23,117 bases of DNA, taken from IMG/VR virus record IMGVR_UViG_3300020467_001373, positions 1 through 23,117 of that record; one strand, written 5' to 3'. The translations under genes and the position numbers were made by a program. The notes below the pieces were generated by a model, which was given only the letters and a program-made list of their open reading frames with translations, was not told the DNA's origin and searched no databases. Below are positions 1 to 6,728 of the stretch, piece by piece. This DNA is from a virus. Every line of letters starts with the position of its first letter. Positions within the stretch are counted from its first letter, which is position 1.

Positions 1-92
1 AAAAGCTTACCACAATATTCTGAGGTATTACATATCCACTTCTCATAACCCCATCCTTTAGGAACAAACTTTATATCAGACGATTCTTTCAA
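1..92 (-). CDS. Probable sugar cupin (mannose-6-phosphate isomerase-like), 5' end only
   Basis: Only the first 30 codons are inside the window; the gene continues past base 1. The frame reads K-F-V-P-K-G-W-G-Y-E-K-W-I and then E-Y-C-G-K-L, which I recognise as the opening strands of small single-domain cupins related to mannose-6-phosphate isomerase type II that sit in phage and bacterial surface-sugar clusters. No ATG is available: an in-frame TAA lies five codons before a TTG at 92-90, and a GGAG (99-102) sits six bases ahead of that TTG. So TTG is the likely start, overlapping the end of the upstream kinase gene by 17 bases. The family call rests on a short N-terminal stretch. The role would be in nucleotide-sugar or sugar-phosphate metabolism with the genes upstream. 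Confidence 0.6.
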   Translation of the reverse strand, partial: MKESSDIKFVPKGWGYEKWICNTSEYCGKL

Positions 93-810
93 TATCTTCT
101 CCGTTTAAAATATATGTACCAGAATGTTGTACAGCAATTGCTGCCGCTTTGTTTCCCAACATAAGAGAATAATCTATATCATTAGTAGTTATATATCCAA
201 ACACTAGAGCAGAAAGAAAAGTATCTCCTGCACCGACTACATCAAAAACCTTTACTTTCTCTGATGGATATAATATATTATTGTATATACACCCTTCAGA
301 TCCTTTTGTTACTATTAAATTTTCTATATTATAATTATCTAGATTCTCATATTCTACATCATTTATCTTAATAAAACAATTAGGTTTGTTAGGAAGTATA
401 GTTTTCTTACTATCAATAAACACAGGACAGGTTGCACTCTCTACAATTTCAAATATCTTTTCTGTGGTTAAATATCCTTTATTATAATCCGATATAACAA
501 CAGCATCAAACCCATCAGTGGAAACAGGAATTAATAAAGGTCTTATCTTTTCCTCATTATCAACCCTAAGTATCTGTTGATTAGATTTCTCATCAATGAA
601 TCTAGTCTTTACTAATTGTTCATTATTAGTTAAGAATGTAATATCAATACCAAATGCTTGTAAGTTTAAACATACATTACCAGCCATACCAGAAGTGGTT
701 TTTATCTTAGCATAATCCAGCACAGGCACAGGTGCTTCTGGACTTATACGAGTACATCTACCATAGATGTACTCATCTTCACAACTATCTCCCAGTAACA
801 GTACTTTCAT
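76..810 (-). CDS. PfkB-family sugar kinase, HldA/RfaE N-domain-like (short form)
   Basis: This 244-aa protein resembles D-glycero-beta-D-manno-heptose-7-phosphate kinase, the N-terminal half of HldE, which phosphorylates heptose-7-phosphate at C1 on the way to ADP-heptose. Visible features: the N-terminal GDS..DEYIYG and R-I-S-P-E-A-P-V-P stretch typical of the family (residues 8-30), an S-G-M-A-G-N substrate loop (40-45), a KTRFID...QQILRVD segment (69-84), and the PfkB signature DVVGAGDTF (190-198) with Asp196 as expected catalytic base. At 244 residues it is clearly shorter than the usual kinase domain (over 300). I chose ATG at 810 because it forms an ATGA overlap with the upstream stop at 807; an in-frame upstream start at 843 would lie deep in the upstream gene. 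Sugar specificity cannot be told from sequence; another hexose/heptose phosphate is possible. Confidence 0.85.
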   Translation of the reverse strand: MKVLLLGDSCEDEYIYGRCTRISPEAPVPVLDYAKIKTTSGMAGNVCLNLQAFGIDITFLTNNEQLVKTRFIDEKSNQQILRVDNEEKIRPLLIPVSTDGFDAVVISDYNKGYLTTEKIFEIVESATCPVFIDSKKTILPNKPNCFIKINDVEYENLDNYNIENLIVTKGSEGCIYNNILYPSEKVKVFDVVGAGDTFLSALVFGYITTNDIDYSLMLGNKAAAIAVQHSGTYILNGEDIERIV

Positions 811-1391
811 CGGTAATCGTAAAAAGAATCTAACATACCACACTGACCAAAAGGCATAAAATTCATTGCTATAGAATACCTAGTTTCTTTATTATTATTA
901 ATTTGGACAGCATGGCTAAGATCACTAGGAAATACCAACATCTCACCGTAATTTGCAGGAAAATTAACATCACCAGACATTACTAAATCAACATCTGTAC
1001 TATTGGATTTTGGATTAATAGATGGATTGCGTTTGCAAAAAGTTATACTTGAATTATCTTTAACACTTTTTGAAAAATAAAAAACTGAACTCCAAGATGA
1101 GTTTGTGTGATAATGTTCTCTTTGACTCTGATACATATTGAGCCTATTAAACCAAGAAGTAGTCATTTTAAATGGAACTTCATATCTAATTTCAGATAAA
1201 CATTCATTTATCTTATCTTCAATTCTTTCAACCAATCCCATATTATACTTAAATAAAATTTTTTGATCGTTAGATATATTATTTCCTTCTTCCCACTTAG
1301 CATACTTAAGAATACTTTCTACATCATCAACTAGATCCATACAATCTACACAATAGACTAATGTTGGAAATATATTAAATCTTCTGTTCAT
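807..1391 (-). CDS. Putative 2OG-Fe(II) oxygenase (PF13759-type)
   Basis: This 194-aa protein has the layout of small phage 2-oxoglutarate/Fe(II) oxygenases (2OG-FeII_Oxy_5). The N-terminal half carries W-F-N-R-L-N (80-85). Next comes H-Y-H-T-N-S-S-W-S-S-V-F-Y (93-105), where the His residues should supply iron ligands. The distal motif G-E-M-L-V-F-P-S-D-L-S-H (149-160) supplies the last His, and Arg171 in R-Y-S-I-A-M-N-F would bind 2-oxoglutarate. Such enzymes hydroxylate proteins, sugars or small molecules; the substrate here is unknown. It overlaps the nucleotidyltransferase upstream by 17 bases and the kinase downstream by 4 (ATGA), so it is translated as part of the sugar operon. That favours a sugar or cell-surface substrate, but a virion-protein substrate (for example the collagen-like fibre) is possible. 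Confidence 0.75.
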   Translation of the reverse strand: MNRRFNIFPTLVYCVDCMDLVDDVESILKYAKWEEGNNISNDQKILFKYNMGLVERIEDKINECLSEIRYEVPFKMTTSWFNRLNMYQSQREHYHTNSSWSSVFYFSKSVKDNSSITFCKRNPSINPKSNSTDVDLVMSGDVNFPANYGEMLVFPSDLSHAVQINNNKETRYSIAMNFMPFGQCGMLDSFYDYR

Positions 1392-1785
1392 TAATCTTTT
1401 TGATTACATTACTACTAGCATATCCTCCCACTCTAGGAAGATGTCTTACCTCACCAGCGTGTTCCCAACCAACTACATCACCATCCCTCCAATCATCACC
1501 AAGTAATAATATATCAGGTTGATATAGTTCAATTAGATCTTCTAACTCTTGTCTACTACCAAAGGTATGGACAACATCAATATACTTAATTGCCTCAAGC
1601 ATAGCAACCCTATAATGAAGATCATTTATAGGGCGATGCTCTCCTTTATCAGTCCGAATCTTCTCATCAGTATCCGTAGCAACTATTACTTTTTCTCCTA
1701 GAGATCTAGCAACTTTGAATAGTTCTATATGACCTGGATGAAGAATATCGAATGTGCCGTTGCACCAAACAATATCATTTTGCAT
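1375..1785 (-). CDS. Cytidylyltransferase-family nucleotidyltransferase, HldC/RfaE C-domain-like
   Basis: This 136-aa protein is a complete single-domain nucleotidyltransferase. It has W-C-N-G-T-F-D-I-L-H-P-G-H (7-19) with the HxGH nucleotide-binding motif at 16-19, the K-V-I-V-A-T-D-T-D strand (32-40), the R-P-I-N-D...R-V-A-M-L segment (51-63), and a late S-S-N-V-I (124-128) where most relatives have a Ser/Thr-rich 'STT.II' motif. Family members join NTP and a sugar-1-phosphate or glycerol phosphate; this one looks most like the ADP-heptose-forming half of HldE. With the kinase at 76-810 it would give the two HldE activities as separate polypeptides. The start overlaps the carbamoyltransferase stop by 11 bases, implying translational coupling. 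Glycerol-3-phosphate cytidylyltransferase is the main alternative. Confidence 0.85.
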   Translation of the reverse strand: MQNDIVWCNGTFDILHPGHIELFKVARSLGEKVIVATDTDEKIRTDKGEHRPINDLHYRVAMLEAIKYIDVVHTFGSRQELEDLIELYQPDILLLGDDWRDGDVVGWEHAGEVRHLPRVGGYASSNVIKKINEQKI

Positions 1786-3625
1786 TAACTAAAAAATCGG
1801 AATTTGACTTTTTATTATCGTCTCTACAATTAGATTCATTCATAACTTCTTTATGTTTAAACTCATAATCATAAACACCATCTGTTAATATAAAATCAAC
1901 CTTTATTAATTTACCTATCTCTGGAAGATACATATAGCTAATCTCACTATAACCCAAACACTCCATTGCATCTTCAAGAGTTTCAACTAAAGGTTGACCA
2001 CCAAGATTAAATGATGTATTAAACAAAATAGGAGTATCAGAAAGTTTTTCAAATGCACTAATCAAATTATAATAATGCTCATTATGATCTTTATCAACTG
2101 TTTGTATTCTACAAGTACCATCTACATGAATTACTGATGGGATCTTTTCTTCAACACCTGGTTGACACTCAACAGCATACATCATATGTGGAGTATCATC
2201 CATTCCAGCAAGATCAAACCAATCATGAACCTTTTCTTTAAGAATTGAACAAGCAAATGGTCTAAAGAACTCTCTATGCTTTACCTTATTAATAATATCC
2301 TTACCATCCTTAATAGTAGGATCAAATAAAATAGATCTATTTCCAAGTGCTCTAGGACCACCTTCTGATTTTCCTTGGAAGATAGTTACAATATTACCTT
2401 CACGAATTACCTTAGCAACATCATCATAAGTTACATCACTAATTTCTATCCTATCATCACCCAAAGATTCTATGTAAGGCAAATACATCTGTGTATTGTA
2501 TTGAGGTCCATAATAAATTGTCTTCTGAGGTTTCATCTCAGAATATTCTCTCTGTTTTTTTAAATACTTATCATAATAAACAGAATAAGCACCACCTATA
2601 CATGTACCTCCATCATGTGATATTGGTTCAACAAAGATATTTAAGTTAGGGAATCGTTGTTTAAATTTATAATTAGCAACACAATTTAATCCATATCCAC
2701 CAGATATAACAATATTTTTCTCACCTGTAATATCTACTGCTTTTTCAATTAGATTGCCAATATAGATTTCACTTGCCTCTTGTATAGCATAAGCTAAATC
2801 TTTTTGATTTTCAGTATATTTGGCATCCTGTTTACCTCTATGAGACTCTTCCTCATCAACACTAAACATACCAGGAAATCTATCACAAATAATGTAAGCA
2901 CCATTTGGATAATTAGGCATAAAAAGATCTCTATTAACCCAACCATCCCTCACAATAGGAGGAAGATTAGGATTGGGTTTTCCATAAGGAGAAAGACCCA
3001 TTAGTTTTCCAGCATCAATAGATTGAAAACCACAATACCTAGTCACAGCTTCATATGCTTTAACTATACCTGGATGTTCAGTAACATATGTTCTTGTATC
3101 TTCATCTATAATATTAAAACCAACAGATTTATCAGTTCCTAAATGCTTATAAACTTGCTCAAATTCAAGAGGTTTCTTTGCTTTAAATATAGTTTCAAAT
3201 TCAAATAAAGTAGATCCATCAAATGAATCTGATTGTAAGAAACTTCCAGCACCATCAGCTATTAAACAAGCAGCAGTATCAAATCCAGAATGCACAAATC
3301 CACAAGCAGCATGCATCTGATGGTGTATAGTATCAATGAAAGTAACATCAAATTGAAACTTACCTCTGGATAATTTTCTCATCCATCCTTTATAAATGTC
3401 CTCTGCAGTCCAATCCGTTTGTGGACCTTCTCTATGTGTATGACAAACCACCAAATGATCTATATGATCAACATAATCAAAAACCTTTGCCAATCCCATA
3501 AGAGGAGTTCCATCCCTCTTAAATCTAGTTAATCTTTCCTCTTCCAGGTAAAAAACAATTTCACCATCAACAAGCAATGTTGTACTAGCATTATGACCAC
3601 GATTACAAGATACAATAATACTCAT
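1775..3625 (-). CDS. Carbamoyltransferase (NodU/CmcH/TobZ family)
   Basis: This 616-aa enzyme has both family domains. The N-terminal Kae1/ASKHA-like domain shows C-N-R-G-H-N-A-S (7-14), the metal-binding H-H-Q-M-H-A (101-106), A-D-G-A-G (123-127), a nucleotide-binding I-S-G-G-Y-G-L-N-C (307-315) and S-H-D-G-G (336-340). The C-terminal YrdC-like domain shows S-E-G-G-P-R-A-L-G-N-R-S-I-L (420-433), R-E-F-F-R-P-F-A (451-458) and F-N-T-S-F-N (535-540). Characterised relatives move carbamoyl from carbamoyl phosphate through carbamoyl-adenylate to a hydroxyl on a sugar or antibiotic. Full length and intact motifs suggest it is active. A GAGGT Shine-Dalgarno precedes the ATG; the gap to the glycosyltransferase stop is 8 bases. 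In this operon the likely substrate is a surface sugar; homologues are known in marine cyanophages. Confidence 0.93.
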   Translation of the reverse strand: MSIIVSCNRGHNASTTLLVDGEIVFYLEEERLTRFKRDGTPLMGLAKVFDYVDHIDHLVVCHTHREGPQTDWTAEDIYKGWMRKLSRGKFQFDVTFIDTIHHQMHAACGFVHSGFDTAACLIADGAGSFLQSDSFDGSTLFEFETIFKAKKPLEFEQVYKHLGTDKSVGFNIIDEDTRTYVTEHPGIVKAYEAVTRYCGFQSIDAGKLMGLSPYGKPNPNLPPIVRDGWVNRDLFMPNYPNGAYIICDRFPGMFSVDEEESHRGKQDAKYTENQKDLAYAIQEASEIYIGNLIEKAVDITGEKNIVISGGYGLNCVANYKFKQRFPNLNIFVEPISHDGGTCIGGAYSVYYDKYLKKQREYSEMKPQKTIYYGPQYNTQMYLPYIESLGDDRIEISDVTYDDVAKVIREGNIVTIFQGKSEGGPRALGNRSILFDPTIKDGKDIINKVKHREFFRPFACSILKEKVHDWFDLAGMDDTPHMMYAVECQPGVEEKIPSVIHVDGTCRIQTVDKDHNEHYYNLISAFEKLSDTPILFNTSFNLGGQPLVETLEDAMECLGYSEISYMYLPEIGKLIKVDFILTDGVYDYEFKHKEVMNESNCRDDNKKSNSDFLVNAK

Positions 3626-3633
3626 AATTTACC

Positions 3634-4800
3634 TCAAGATTTTTTTGATTCTATTTCCAACAATTCATCAATTGGTTTTTTCTTCTTTTTTGTTTTAGTA
3701 ACAAATGGTTTATCATATTTAACTGGTGGAGTCAATATAGATTTAACATTAGAAGAATCCTTTGGATTACTAAAAGAAACAGTTTCCTTTCTATCACCCC
3801 ATTTTGGATTACTCTCTATTAAATCACCCGAAGTGCTACCTCCTTGCTTCTTTACACCTAAAGTATTTGACAGATCTTTTTTACTAACACCAATCTTATT
3901 CTTAATACCCTTTATAATACTATCTACAGTTTTATCTTCTAAAACCATTAGATCCTCATTGGTTCTATCACCACATATATCCATTGTTAATCTAATTGGA
4001 CTATACTTTCTCTTACCTTTACCATTATCAATAATACTAAACTTCTTACTATCAGGATATGATATATTTTCAGGATAAGTAGATCCTATAACAACTGTAG
4101 TAGGTTTATTTAAAGAATATGCCATATGTTGCCCAACACTATCACATCCTAAGAAATAATCAGCAGCATTTATAACACCCATCCAACCATTCAATCCCAT
4201 ATTTTTGGGAGCCGCAATTCCAAGAGATTGCCAACCTGGAATCTCAATGTTTGACATAAGTATAATACCATAATCTTTATTAAGTTTTTCAATTAATTTA
4301 AGAATATTAGCAATTTCAAAACTTCTTCCAGAAGTATCGTAGATAAATTGCCCTTCAACTTTTACACCTTGTCCAAAAGGTTGAAATACAATAACCTTAT
4401 CTTTACCTAAAGTATTCTTTACTTCACCAACTACATTATGTCCGTTAATTTGATCTTCCTTATTAAGATCCAACTTAAGTTCCCTAGTTTCAGGAATCTC
4501 ATCAAGTTCATTAATTTCTATATCAAATGCCTGTATGAGATTACACCTCTGAGTAAAATATTCGTTTACTCTATATGGTTCGGGTGATATAATCTTCTTA
4601 TCTTTTAAATGATCTTCAAATAAATCCTTATGCCCAAGAGGAAAAACTTTTTCTCTCAATACTTTACTATTTAAATATAATTCCGACCAAGACTCTGATA
4701 CTATTATAAAATTATCGTGAGTTTCTGCATACCTTTCTAACGCAGGAATGGAGCACAGCACACGCCCTGCTCCACCGTTAATAAAAAAAGCTTTATTCAT
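3634..4800 (-). CDS. GT9-like glycosyltransferase (heptosyltransferase-like) with basic C-terminal tail
   Basis: This 388-aa protein opens with a Gly-rich nucleotide-sugar loop (F-F-I-N-G-G-A-G-R-V-L, 5-15). Its second Rossmann half carries the signature of family 9 glycosyltransferases: I-N-A-A-D-Y-F-L-G-C-D-S-V-G-Q-H (210-225), then L-N-K-P-T-T-V-V-I-G-S-T-Y-P (230-243). GT9 members such as WaaC/WaaF transfer heptose from ADP-heptose to lipopolysaccharide core. Identity to textbook members looks low, so donor and acceptor are inferred from the HldA/HldC-like neighbours. The fold appears to end near residue 305; residues 305-388 are a polar, low-complexity tail with K-T-K-K-K-K-K (369-375), not a usual GT9 feature. 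It is the first gene of the sugar operon, behind a sigma70-type promoter and a GAGG ribosome site 10 bases before ATG. Confidence 0.75.
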   Translation of the reverse strand: MNKAFFINGGAGRVLCSIPALERYAETHDNFIIVSESWSELYLNSKVLREKVFPLGHKDLFEDHLKDKKIISPEPYRVNEYFTQRCNLIQAFDIEINELDEIPETRELKLDLNKEDQINGHNVVGEVKNTLGKDKVIVFQPFGQGVKVEGQFIYDTSGRSFEIANILKLIEKLNKDYGIILMSNIEIPGWQSLGIAAPKNMGLNGWMGVINAADYFLGCDSVGQHMAYSLNKPTTVVIGSTYPENISYPDSKKFSIIDNGKGKRKYSPIRLTMDICGDRTNEDLMVLEDKTVDSIIKGIKNKIGVSKKDLSNTLGVKKQGGSTSGDLIESNPKWGDRKETVSFSNPKDSSNVKSILTPPVKYDKPFVTKTKKKKKPIDELLEIESKKS

Positions 4801-4824
4801 TCAAGTCAAACCTCAATGTTTAAT

Positions 4825-4853
4825 ATTATATCATTGGTTGATTATATAGTCAA
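4825..4853 (-). promoter_or_regulatory. Sigma70-type promoter of the sugar-gene operon
   Basis: Read on the minus strand: TTGACT (4853-4848), exactly 17 bases of spacer, then TATAAT (4830-4825), with the glycosyltransferase ATG 24 bases further on. Five of six -35 bases and all -10 bases match the bacterial housekeeping consensus at optimal spacing. No T4 late octamer occurs in this gap. The predicted start of transcription, near 4818, leaves a leader of under 20 bases carrying GAGG. This fits an early promoter used by host RNA polymerase. It is a prediction from sequence alone. Confidence 0.65.
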
Positions 4854-4856
4854 CCA
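4835..4856 (-). repeat. Inverted repeat over the -35 region (operator-like dyad or hairpin)
   Basis: TGGTTGA and TCAACCA (7-bp arms, 8-base centre CTATATAA) form a dyad that embeds the -35 hexamer and half of the promoter spacer. It could be an operator for a repressor or activator, or a hairpin ending transcription of the Cys-rich gene upstream. No T-tract follows it on the minus strand, which argues against a classical intrinsic terminator. Confidence 0.5.
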
Positions 4857-4883
4857 TATAAAGAATGTTAGGTTATGGTTATA

Positions 4884-5972
4884 CTACTTCCACTGAACGC
4901 AAACCATACCAAACTTACCAGAATCTCCACATAGACCGTTTCCACCACCCATAGCGTGTGAACCCCATCCACCAGCACCAGCAAATCTTAAACATCCATT
5001 ACCAGTCCAAGCACCACAATTATATCCACAACAGTTTCCACTACTAAAGGTAGGGCAACATATTGTATCAGATTCTGAACCAAGAACTGGAGCGTGTTGT
5101 TCCCAACCATAATGGTTAGTATCCCAACATTGCATCGGCCAAATACCTCTCAATCCGTAGATTGTATTTTCATATTGTGGATTCTCAATATCCTTTATAG
5201 ATCCGTGATATCCAGCACCAGAAATATAAGGTATACAATTAAAGGTTTCACCAGTAAAACACCAGTCACCACCATAGTTACATATTCTTGCACCTTGGTT
5301 ATCATTAGTTAAAGCAGCAATTCTACAAGTACAGTAATTACCTCTCATAGCATTCCAAGTACCTAGTGATCCTTGACCACCATCAGCACAGAAATTTTCC
5401 AATTTACAACCTTGAACATAAGAAGGGCATCCACTCCATCTCTGAGATCCAGATGTAGTATATGCATAACAACAATAAGCACATCCACCACAAAGTGTAT
5501 ATGTCCAACCACTTTGTACTGGAATAATTACAGATGCCCATGCACCTGTTGATCCAAATGGAGTATGACCACAACAGCAAGGAGCTTTATTTGCTCCACC
5601 ACCAGCACCCCAAATCTGGAATCGAGCACAAGTTGCACCACTTGGAACACTCCAAGTACAACTAGAACCACAACGATAATATCCTTGAGAATCACAAACC
5701 TCTATACCATCAGTCCAACCCGTTCCTTCATAAGGTTTCCATAAACTTGTTTCACCAGGACAAGCCCATATTTTTTTCTCAAAATTGTCACTATCAGGGC
5801 AGAACCATGCCTTAGCACAAATTTCTGCATTTACATCATAACTTCCACCACCGCCGCTACCTGATTCAGGTTGTTTATTTTCTTTAAGATCAAATAAACA
5901 CTGCTGCTTTTCGTGAATTTCTTTTTTTAGTGCTGCTTGTTCATTTAAAGCACTGTATACCAATACATCCAT
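4884..5972 (-). CDS. Cysteine-rich Gly-rich virion/adhesin-like protein, copy 2
   Basis: This 362-aa protein contains 32 cysteines (about 9%), including C-C-C (132-134) and L-C-G-G-C-A-Y-C-C-Y (160-169). Order: a short helical N-terminus starting D-V-L-V-Y-S-A-L-N-E (2-11), a Gly/Ser linker (37-44), then a W-S-V-P-S-G-A-T-C-A-R-F-Q-I-W-G-A-G-G-G core (107-126), Gly/Cys-rich loops, and a terminal strand G-M-V-C-V-Q-W. It is a paralogue of the gene at 6710-7801, with the core at the same residue positions. The core also parallels the Cys-poor Gly-rich proteins upstream (W-x-A-P-x-G-V-T-S-V ... terminal A-V-R-I-I-W), so I read it as the same beta-rich adhesin fold stabilised by disulfides or metal. 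No enzyme motif is seen. Translation is coupled: AGGAGGT (5982-5988) lies in the upstream gene's last codons and the stop abuts the ATG. Function is unknown; a virion role is inferred from context. Confidence 0.8.
   Translation of the reverse strand: MDVLVYSALNEQAALKKEIHEKQQCLFDLKENKQPESGSGGGGSYDVNAEICAKAWFCPDSDNFEKKIWACPGETSLWKPYEGTGWTDGIEVCDSQGYYRCGSSCTWSVPSGATCARFQIWGAGGGANKAPCCCGHTPFGSTGAWASVIIPVQSGWTYTLCGGCAYCCYAYTTSGSQRWSGCPSYVQGCKLENFCADGGQGSLGTWNAMRGNYCTCRIAALTNDNQGARICNYGGDWCFTGETFNCIPYISGAGYHGSIKDIENPQYENTIYGLRGIWPMQCWDTNHYGWEQHAPVLGSESDTICCPTFSSGNCCGYNCGAWTGNGCLRFAGAGGWGSHAMGGGNGLCGDSGKFGMVCVQWK
5595..5634. repeat. 40-bp perfect repeat, copy A (shared by the two Cys-rich genes)
   Basis: Forty consecutive bases identical to 7424-7463, encoding the C-A-R-F-Q-I-W-G-A-G-G-G core of both Cys-rich proteins. 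The flanking DNA is clearly diverged, so the identity suggests recent duplication, gene conversion or strong constraint at this point. Confidence 0.9.
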
Positions 5973-6659
5973 TTAAACACCACCTCCTGCAATACCAGAA
6001 CCAGAAACTTTATTAATTTCAACTTGAACATCAATAGGAATCTTTGGTGTGGATCCTACTGCATCTGGAATAGTAATATACTTCCAAGTTTTATAATCAG
6101 GATTATTACCAAGGAACGTATCAATAGCAGAAAGATAAGTAGTTATCTTAGTATTCATATCAGTTCCAAAGTCATACATATCAGCATAAGTTTTAATATA
6201 ATCCCTATTTTTCTTAGCAGCATCAGCATGTAGATTTTCTTGTACTTTTACAATCTGAACTAATTGCCAAGAACTAGTAGTAAAATTCCACTTCGCATCG
6301 TAAGCATCTTTTAAATCAGGATTATCAATCTTCTTATATACATCACCATTAGATTGAACTTCATCGGTATAAGTATAATCCCACTGATAGTTCTCATGGA
6401 ATTGATGAGAACAAACATATGCTATAGGTAATTGAGAACTGTCTTTAGCATTAACAGTCTTTCTTATATCAGCACCTGCCTCATTTGGTGGATCTACCGT
6501 AACACCAATACTTGTTATATCACCACTTTGTGGATTTATCCATACATCAAATTCTTCAGGTCCAGTATATGTGTAACTACCACTAATGTTAGTCGAAATA
6601 CCAGCAACGAATAGCTCAGTTGGAAGTAGATGAGTAAACGATGATGTAATGTTTGCCAT
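5973..6659 (-). CDS. Unrecognised protein between the Cys-rich genes (possible virion or tail-fibre accessory)
   Basis: I do not recognise this 228-aa protein. It starts MANITSSF, has a Ser/Thr-rich N-terminal beta-type region (about 1-110, with Y-T-G-P-E-E-F-D-V-W-I) and a more helical, charged middle (about 115-190, with D-L-K-D-A-Y-D-A-K-W and W-Q-L-V-Q-I-V-K-V-Q-E). It ends in a short A-G-G-G-V tail whose codons double as the ribosome site of the next gene. There is one cysteine, unlike its neighbours, and no signal peptide or membrane segment. Its position between two Cys-rich paralogues, behind its own late promoter (6692-6699), suggests a structural protein or a helper for them. The leader is A-rich (GTAAAAAACAATGG), without a clear Shine-Dalgarno. 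Confidence 0.75.
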   Translation of the reverse strand: MANITSSFTHLLPTELFVAGISTNISGSYTYTGPEEFDVWINPQSGDITSIGVTVDPPNEAGADIRKTVNAKDSSQLPIAYVCSHQFHENYQWDYTYTDEVQSNGDVYKKIDNPDLKDAYDAKWNFTTSSWQLVQIVKVQENLHADAAKKNRDYIKTYADMYDFGTDMNTKITTYLSAIDTFLGNNPDYKTWKYITIPDAVGSTPKIPIDVQVEINKVSGSGIAGGGV

Positions 6660-6691
6660 TGTTTTTTACAGTTCTCTGATTTTTCTTTAGT

Positions 6692-6699
6692 TATTTATA
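6692..6699 (-). promoter_or_regulatory. T4-type late promoter, TATAAATA
   Basis: Exact match to the T4 late -10 octamer on the minus strand, in the 50-bp gap before the gene starting at 6659. The distance to that ATG is 32 bases, leaving a short leader. Sliding-clamp-activated late transcription by a gp55-like sigma would use it. Confidence 0.65.
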
Positions 6700-6702
6700 A
6701 GG

Positions 6703-6728
6703 ATGTGTATCACATATAGGATACACAT
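6703..6728 (-). repeat. Inverted repeat across the stop codon of the Cys-rich copy 1 gene
   Basis: ATGTGTATC (6703-6711) and GATACACAT (6720-6728) form a perfect 9-bp stem with an 8-base loop spanning the TGA stop at 6710-6712. The late octamer begins three bases beyond it. No T-run follows, so it is a possible transcript-end or mRNA-stabilising hairpin rather than a textbook terminator. Confidence 0.45.

Noticed and set aside
811-843. Longer N-terminus of the HldA-like kinase
   Set aside because: The family begins at the K-V-L-L-L-G-D-S strand; the ATG at 810 forms the ATGA overlap with the upstream stop, while the extension lies wholly in the oxygenase gene.
3593-4078. Plus-strand 161-codon frame overlapping the GT9-like gene, with hydrophobic stretches
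   Set aside because: It lies opposite a gene with clear family motifs and looks like a shadow of AT-rich antisense codons; no other plus-strand gene exists in the window.
4835-4856. Intrinsic terminator after the Cys-rich copy 2 gene
   Set aside because: The dyad has an AT-rich 8-base centre and no T-tract on either strand; its overlap with a sigma70 -35 makes a regulatory reading more likely.
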